The position numbers and the translations under genes were made by a program. A DNA stretch of 60,920 nucleotides from an uncultured beta proteobacterium (GTDB taxonomy: Bacteria > Pseudomonadota > Gammaproteobacteria > Burkholderiales > Burkholderiaceae_C): positions 1 to 60,920 of the forward strand of contig CAIKLM010000007.1 in the NCBI GenBank assembly GCA_903828235.1. The letters run 5' to 3'. Positions 56,368 to 60,920 of this stretch are shown piece after piece. The stretch's first letter is position 1. Each line of letters starts with the position of its first letter. The notes below the pieces were generated by a model. It was not told where the DNA came from, searched no databases, and saw only the letters and a program-made list of their open reading frames with translations.

Positions 56368-57612
56368 TTGACCGCGCTGGGCACGGACACCGCCGTCCTG
56401 GTGGTGTTCGGCGTGGTCTACCTGGGCATGTTCCTGGGCGGCCTGCCGGCCGTGAAGATCGACCGCACCGGCGTGGCGGTGCTGGGCGCGATCGCCCTGA
56501 TCGCCATCACCGGCCTGTCGCTGGAGGAGGCGGCGCGGGCGGTGGACCTGCCCACGATCGTGCTGCTGTTTGCCTTCATGGTGGTGTCGGCGCAGATGCG
56601 GCTGGGCGGCTTCTACACCGCCGTCACGCGCGCGGTGGCCGGCCGGCCGATGCCGCGCGCGGCGCTGCTGGCAGCCCTGCTGGGCGTCGCGGCGGTGCTG
56701 TCGGCGGTGTTCTCCAACGACGTGGTCTGTCTGGCCATGACGCCGGTGGTGGCGCGCATCTGCCTGCAGCGCGGGCTGCGCCCCGTGCCCTTCCTGGTGG
56801 GCCTGGCCTGCGCGGCCAACATCGGCTCGGCGGCCACGCTGATCGGCAACCCGCAGAACATGCTGATCGGCTCGGTGATGGAACTGTCCTTCGGCGACTA
56901 CCTGGCGGCAGCCTGGCCGCCCGTGCTGGCCAGCCTGGTGCTGCTGTGGCTGTGGCTGGCGGCCGGCCCGGGCGCACGCGCGGCGGCGGCGCCGCAGCCG
57001 GCGGCGGCCGGAGCCGAGGCCGGCGACCCGCCCTTCGACGCGCTGCAGTCGGCCAAGGGCCTGCTCGTCGCGGCGGTGCTGTTCGGCGTGTTCCTGTTCA
57101 CCCCCTGGCCGCGCGAGGTGGCGGCGCTGGTGGGCGCCGGCGTGCTGCTGCTGAGCCGCCGGCTGCACTCGTCGCAGGTGATGGGCTTCGTCGACTGGCC
57201 GTTGCTGCTGCTGTTCATCGGCCTGTTCATCGTGAACCACGCGCTCGCGCAGAGCGGCCTGGCCGGCGAGGCGGTGGCCGCGCTGCGGGCGCAGGGCGTG
57301 GTGCTGTCGGAGCCCGGCACGCTGCTCGTGCTGGGGGTGCTGCTGTCGAACGCCGTGTCCAACGTGCCGGCGGTGATGCTGCTGCTGCCCCACCTGGGCG
57401 ATGCCGGGGCCCAGGGGGGCACGCTGCTGGCGCTGGCCAGCACCTTCGCCGGCAACCTGCTGCTGGTGGGCAGCATCGCCAACCTCATCGTGGCCGACCT
57501 GGCGCAGAAGGCCGGCGTGCCCTTCGGCTGGCGCGAGCACGCCGCCATCGGCGTGCCGGTGACGCTGCTCAGCCTGGGGGTGCTGTGGGGCTGGATGCGC
57601 CTCGTGTCCTGA
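56368..57612 (+). CDS. ion transporter, SLC13/ArsB-NhaD superfamily
   Basis: 414 residues with about 11 helices, from a TTG start 15 bases after lpdA. Conserved motifs are LSAVFSNDVVCLAMTPVV and GSAATLIGNPQNMLIGSV (the asparagine/proline signature of the ion-transporter superfamily), with a second half LLSNAVSNVPAVMLLLP. It could carry anions such as dicarboxylates or arsenite, or be a Na/H antiporter; sequence does not decide. No Shine-Dalgarno sequence is obvious and the TTG start is the least certain feature. Confidence 0.87.
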   Translation: MTALGTDTAVLVVFGVVYLGMFLGGLPAVKIDRTGVAVLGAIALIAITGLSLEEAARAVDLPTIVLLFAFMVVSAQMRLGGFYTAVTRAVAGRPMPRAALLAALLGVAAVLSAVFSNDVVCLAMTPVVARICLQRGLRPVPFLVGLACAANIGSAATLIGNPQNMLIGSVMELSFGDYLAAAWPPVLASLVLLWLWLAAGPGARAAAAPQPAAAGAEAGDPPFDALQSAKGLLVAAVLFGVFLFTPWPREVAALVGAGVLLLSRRLHSSQVMGFVDWPLLLLFIGLFIVNHALAQSGLAGEAVAALRAQGVVLSEPGTLLVLGVLLSNAVSNVPAVMLLLPHLGDAGAQGGTLLALASTFAGNLLLVGSIANLIVADLAQKAGVPFGWREHAAIGVPVTLLSLGVLWGWMRLVS

Positions 57613-57633
57613 GCGCCGCGCTCGCCGACGGTC

Positions 57634-57655
57634 GCCCGGGATGTTGAAATCCGGG
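57634..57655 (+). terminator. possible hairpin between transporter and next gene
   Basis: GCCCGG-GAT and ATCCGGGC pair around a short loop, without a T tract. The 69-base gap contains nothing else notable besides TGAAAT as a weak -10. Confidence 0.3.
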
Positions 57656-57681
57656 CCTCGACCGACGACACGCCCCGCTCC

Positions 57682-60516
57682 ATGCTGCACCCCATCGTTC
57701 GCCTGATCGCGCTGACCCTTCTGGCCCTGGCCTGCGCGGCGTCGCAGGCGCAGCCCCTGGCAGACCCGCGCGTGGACTGGTTCTCGGCCGACAGCGCGAA
57801 CTTCCGCGTGCACCACCGCGCCGGCCAGCGCGCGCAGGCCGAGGCCGTGGCGCGCGCCGCCGAGGCGGCGCTGCCGCGCGTGACCAAGGCGCTGCAGTGG
57901 CAGCCCCGCACGCGCATCGAGATCGTGCTGTACAGCGAGTTCGACTTCGCCAACGGCTTCTCGACGCCCTTGCCCTACAGCTTCATGGGCGTGTTCCTGG
58001 CGCCGCCCGACGAAGGCCAGCTGCTCGACAACAGCCACTGGTTCGACCTGCTGCTGGTGCACGAGCTGACGCACGCGGTGCACCTGGACAAGGTGCGGGG
58101 CGCACCGCGCGTGCTGCAGGCCATCTTCGGCAATGTGCCCTGGTTCATCCCGAACCTGTTCCAGCCGGGCTGGATGATCGAGGGCCTGGCCGTCTTGGCC
58201 GAGAGCGAGCCCGCCGCCGGCAAGGGCCGCCTGCGCGGCGCGGCCTTCGAGGCCTGGCTGCGCGCCGAGCGCGCGCGCGGCTTCGTGTCGCTGCGGGAGA
58301 TCAACGCCGACGGCCGGCGCCTGCCGGTGTCCAAGCAGTACCTGTACGGCGCCTACTTCATGGAATACCTGCAGCGGCGCTACGGGCCGGCCGCCGTGGG
58401 CGGCCTGGTCGAGCGCTACAGCGGCAACGTCGTGCCGCGCCTGCACAGCGCGCCCTGGGAGGTGACCGGCAAGACGATGGACGCGCTCTGGGCCGAATTC
58501 ATCGCCGACCTCGAGCGCCAGGTCGACGAGCGCGCCGCGCCGCTGAAGGCGCGGCCCGAGGCGGTGGGGGTTCCGCTGGGCGGGCCGCTGTTCGACGTCG
58601 AGTCCATCGCGGCGCTCCCCGGCGGCCAGGGCTGGCTGGCCGTGGCCAGCGACGGCATCAACGGCCCGCAGCTGCTGCGCCTGGGCCGCGACGGCCGGCG
58701 CGAGCGCGTGGCGCGCGTCAACGGCGGCGCGCGCGTGAGCGTGGCGCCGGATGGCCGCGTGCTGCTGGCGCAGCCGGACATCTGCCACAGCCTGCACCTC
58801 GTCTACGACCTCTACCGCCTGGAGGGCGACCGGCTTCACCGCCTGACCCGCTGCGCCCACCTGCGCCGCGCCGTGCAGGCCGGCGACGCCGTGCTGGCCC
58901 TGCAGCTGACCGAAGGCGCCACCCGCCTGGTGCGCGTGGCCGCCGACGGCGGCGTGCAGCCGCTGCACGTGCCGGCCGACGGCAGCGAGCTCCTCGACCT
59001 GGCCCCGACGGCCGACGGCCGTGGCGTGCACCTGCTGTCGCGTCGCGGGGGCGACTGGCGCGTGCTCGAGCTCGCGCTCGAGCGGCCGCAGGACACGCCC
59101 CGCACCGTGCTGCGCCGCACCTCGCCCATCCAGGGCCTGAGAAGCGGCGCGGCCGGGCTGGAGCTGATCCTGGCCGAGGACGGCGTGACCAACGTCTGGC
59201 GGCTGTCGGGCGGCGAGCTGCAGCGCCTGACGCACGCGCACACGGGCGTGCTGCTGCACGCCGGCAGCGCCGCCGACGGCGTGCTGGCCAGCGTCGTCGT
59301 GGTGCCCGAGGGCAGCGCCATCGTGCAACTGGCCCAGCCGGCGGTGCTGCAGCGACTGCCCGCCGTGGCCGAGGCGGGCGTCGCTGCCGGCCCCGCGCCG
59401 CCCGCGGCCGACGCGCCGGCCGCGGTGCTGAAGCCCGGGCAGCCCTACTCGGCGCTGCGGGCGATGTACCCGCGCTCGTGGCTGCCGGCCGTCATCGCCG
59501 ACCGCGGCCTCACCGCCATCGGCGCGAGCACCTCGGGCGGAGATGCGCTCGGCTGGCACCGCTATGCCGGGCTGCTGCAGGTCGAGACCTCGCAGCGCGA
59601 GCTCGTCGGCAGCCTGGAGTACCTGTTCCTCGGCAGCCACGGCATCGCGCTGCAGCGCAACCTGGTGGCCCGGGCCTGGCGCGCCGGCAGCCGCGAGGAC
59701 GAGGTGACGCTGTTCGACCGCGAGACGCGCGCGCAGTGGCTGAGCCAGTTCCCGCTGGGCAGCCTGCAGCGGCGCGTGAGCCTGGGCGTGGGTGCCGCGG
59801 CCGACCGGTCCGAGCGCGTCGACCTGCTGGCCGGGCGCACCACGCCCAGGCGCGACGAGCGGCTGCTGGCGGCGCTGGTCGACGTCGACAGCAGCGCCGG
59901 CGACTGGCGCAGCGAAGGCCCCAACCGGGGCTGGCAGGGCACGCTGCTGGTGGAGGGCTACAAGCCGCTGCAGGGCGGCGACCCGCGGCGCTACGACGGC
60001 ACCGTGCTGCGCGCCGACCTGCGGGCCTACGTCGGCGTCGGCCGCGCCGTGCTGGCGCTGCGCGCCACCGAGGCCCGGGCGCGGGGCCGTACCGAGCCCT
60101 TCCAGCTGGGCGGCGCCACCGACGAGGCGCTGCAGTTCGGCCCCGTGCTCAACCAGCGCAGTCTGTCGCTGCGCGGCTACTCGGGCGACGAGACCACGCT
60201 GCTGGGGCCGAACGCCCGCGTGGTGTCGCTGGAGCTGCGGCTGCCGCTGGCCGACATCGACCGCCACGGCATGGTGCCGCCGCTGGGCATCAACCGCCTG
60301 TCGGGCAGCGTGTTCGTGGACGCCGGGGGCACCTGGGGCGCCGGTCGCAGCGGGCCGGCCGAGCTGAGCCGCGGCGCCGGCTTCGAGCTGCTGGCCGAGG
60401 CGAAGCTGCTGTACGTGCTGCCGCTGCAGCTGAGGCTGGGGGTGGCCTGGCCGCTCGATGCCCCGGATGCCCAGCGCGGGGCCAAGGCCTACCTGACACT
60501 GGGCCGCGCGTTCTAG
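57682..60516 (+). CDS. outer-membrane peptidase-like protein: gluzincin motif, propeller-like region, C-terminal barrel
   Basis: 944 residues. Signal peptide (IALTLLALACAASQAQ) is followed by a peptidase-MA-like domain (about 30-290) with HELTH at 127-131 and Glu167 in WMIEGLAVLAE, a gluzincin zinc site. Residues about 300-570 have repeated beta-blades (VASDGINGPQLLRLGRDGRR, LLDLAPTADGRG, VWRLSGGELQRLT), like a TolB-type propeller. The C-terminal 300 residues look like a surface-antigen or BamA-type barrel, ending in GVAWPLDAPDAQ and AYLTLGRAF with the terminal Phe needed for barrel insertion. Function is unknown; cell-surface protein processing is one guess. Confidence 0.8.
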   Translation: MLHPIVRLIALTLLALACAASQAQPLADPRVDWFSADSANFRVHHRAGQRAQAEAVARAAEAALPRVTKALQWQPRTRIEIVLYSEFDFANGFSTPLPYSFMGVFLAPPDEGQLLDNSHWFDLLLVHELTHAVHLDKVRGAPRVLQAIFGNVPWFIPNLFQPGWMIEGLAVLAESEPAAGKGRLRGAAFEAWLRAERARGFVSLREINADGRRLPVSKQYLYGAYFMEYLQRRYGPAAVGGLVERYSGNVVPRLHSAPWEVTGKTMDALWAEFIADLERQVDERAAPLKARPEAVGVPLGGPLFDVESIAALPGGQGWLAVASDGINGPQLLRLGRDGRRERVARVNGGARVSVAPDGRVLLAQPDICHSLHLVYDLYRLEGDRLHRLTRCAHLRRAVQAGDAVLALQLTEGATRLVRVAADGGVQPLHVPADGSELLDLAPTADGRGVHLLSRRGGDWRVLELALERPQDTPRTVLRRTSPIQGLRSGAAGLELILAEDGVTNVWRLSGGELQRLTHAHTGVLLHAGSAADGVLASVVVVPEGSAIVQLAQPAVLQRLPAVAEAGVAAGPAPPAADAPAAVLKPGQPYSALRAMYPRSWLPAVIADRGLTAIGASTSGGDALGWHRYAGLLQVETSQRELVGSLEYLFLGSHGIALQRNLVARAWRAGSREDEVTLFDRETRAQWLSQFPLGSLQRRVSLGVGAAADRSERVDLLAGRTTPRRDERLLAALVDVDSSAGDWRSEGPNRGWQGTLLVEGYKPLQGGDPRRYDGTVLRADLRAYVGVGRAVLALRATEARARGRTEPFQLGGATDEALQFGPVLNQRSLSLRGYSGDETTLLGPNARVVSLELRLPLADIDRHGMVPPLGINRLSGSVFVDAGGTWGAGRSGPAELSRGAGFELLAEAKLLYVLPLQLRLGVAWPLDAPDAQRGAKAYLTLGRAF

Positions 60517-60526
60517 CGCGAGGAAC

Positions 60527-60545
60527 GGCGGGCGTCGCGCCCGCC
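60527..60545 (+). terminator. possible terminator hairpin after the peptidase-like gene
   Basis: Perfect stem GGCGGGCG/CGCCCGCC with a 3-base loop, 11 bases after the stop codon. No T tract follows on either strand, so efficiency is uncertain. Confidence 0.4.
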
Positions 60546-60579
60546 AGTGTGCACGGCCGCCGGCGTGCAGCCGCTGCCG

Positions 60580-60684
60580 TCAGCGGCCCTGGCTGTCGGG
60601 CCGGCGGCGGGCCAGGGTGCCCTTGGCGAGGATCTCGAACAGGCGTGCGAGGCGTTCGGCGAGGCTTGCGTACGGCGACAGCAT
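60580..60684 (-). CDS. possible 34-residue protein
   Basis: ATG at 60684 to TGA at 60580: begins MLSPYASLAERLARLFEIL, an amphipathic helix, then a basic end (RRRPDSQGR). Codon use is G/C-rich at third positions like its neighbours and it is the only plausible ORF in the 60517-60796 stretch. Upstream GAGCC is a weak ribosome site. I do not recognise it; it could be a small regulatory or toxin-like peptide, or chance. Confidence 0.35.
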   Translation of the reverse strand: MLSPYASLAERLARLFEILAKGTLARRRPDSQGR

Positions 60685-60823
60685 GGTGCGGCTCCGGGAT
60701 GTGATGACGCCGGACGGTGCCAGAGCCGGCCCAACCGCGCTGGCGGGGCGATCTTCGCCAAGCGCGCCGCAGGGTTGTTGCCGCCCACGCTCCTAGCCTG
60801 GATGTTTCACGAGGCATGAAGTA

Positions 60824-60896
60824 GGCGACCTGCCTTCGTTGTGCGTTTTCATAGGTATTCGACGTCTATGGAACCGAACCAACGAGGGAGGTCGCC
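60824..60896 (+). repeat. inverted repeat covering the ribosome site of the last ORF
   Basis: GGCGACCTGCCTTCGTTG (60824-60841) pairs with CAACGAGGGAGGTCGCC (60880-60896), with one mismatch and one gap, around a 38-base AT-richer loop. The right arm contains GGGAGG (60886-60891), the ribosome site 7 bases before the ATG at 60899. Confidence 0.85.
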
Positions 60897-60898
60897 CA

Positions 60899-60920
60899 AT
60901 GCCAAAGTGTACGGATCGCA
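60899..60920 (+). CDS. start of an ORF cut by the window end, probable transposase
   Basis: Only MPKCTDR is visible. GGGAGG at ideal spacing shows a real start. The identity as transposase rests on the N-terminus and the surrounding mobile-element features, and needs the next sequence. Confidence 0.5.

Larger units (their letters stand above)
60797..60920 (+). mobile_element. apparent left end of an insertion sequence (IS1380-like?)
   Basis: From about 60797 composition becomes more AT-rich than the rest. The stretch GGATGTTTCACGAGGCATGA looks like a terminal repeat of IS1380-type elements as I remember them, followed by a hairpin and an ORF start MPKCTDR, typical of those transposases. The right end and body are outside the window, so family and boundary are inference. 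Confidence 0.5.

Overview
The window is a compact, very GC-rich chromosomal segment whose gene content and order point to a Burkholderiales betaproteobacterium of the Rubrivivax/Leptothrix/Roseateles/Ideonella type. Evidence for this is the ccoI(fixI)-ccoS-ccoNOQP-ccoG order next to fnr and hemN, the aceE-aceF-lpdA operon whose E2 and E3 both carry lipoyl domains, a phasin gene (polyhydroxyalkanoate storage), and a BLUF/B12-type photoreceptor of the kind found in phototrophic relatives. The assignment is inference from content; no ribosomal RNA or species marker is present. No CRISPR array, prophage or plasmid genes were seen. The only mobile DNA is what looks like the left end of an insertion sequence running off the right edge.

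Layout. 1-9673: end of xseA, sodB, an OmpR-type two-component pair, then a signalling block (REC-degenerate GGDEF-EAL protein and two related histidine kinases) and a secreted DUF192 protein. 9696-20496: microaerobic respiration cluster, with the copper ATPase fixI/ccoI, ccoS, the cbb3 oxidase ccoNOQP, ccoG, a very short ccoH, fnr, hemN and a TauE/SafE (UreH-like) membrane protein. FNR-type boxes lie before ccoN and before hemN, so FNR probably controls both the oxidase and anaerobic haem synthesis. 20497-23755: a small Lys/Ala/Pro protein, icd, an FMN-dependent alpha-hydroxyacid oxidase and tRNA-Asn(GTT). 23799-27551: a TonB-dependent receptor behind a TPP riboswitch, preceded by a ferredoxin-NADP reductase and ferredoxin fdxA. 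27643-33522: sulfate assimilation and sirohaem block cysI-DUF934-cysH-cysD-cysN-cobA on the minus strand with overlapping start/stop codons.

33680-42386: patatin-like lipoprotein, BLUF photoreceptor, phasin, a tightly overlapped histone-deacetylase-like/thioesterase/nitroreductase operon, a D-2-hydroxyacid dehydrogenase, rmuC and an MFS transporter. 42383-46052 (minus): glutaredoxin-like secreted protein, prlC, folD. 46111-56352: a FixJ-type regulator and PAS histidine kinase divergent from the pyruvate dehydrogenase operon aceE-aceF-(proteasome-like Ntn hydrolase)-lpdA. 56368-60516: an ion transporter of the SLC13/ArsB type and a large predicted outer-membrane protein with a zinc-peptidase motif. 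60517-60920: a stretch of about 400 bases with no large gene; it holds a hairpin, a possible 34-residue ORF and the apparent insertion-sequence end.

The best candidates for something under-described are the TPP-riboswitch TonB receptor (probable thiamine importer rather than siderophore receptor), the HslV-like protease placed between E2 and E3 of pyruvate dehydrogenase, the AppA-like BLUF protein, and the metallopeptidase/propeller/barrel protein. Regulatory signals of note are FNR boxes at class II spacing, a set of TAnAAT boxes placed 5-8 bases before start codons that have no Shine-Dalgarno sequence (probable leaderless mRNAs), and paired dyads around the phasin promoter and in the aceE/histidine kinase divergent region.
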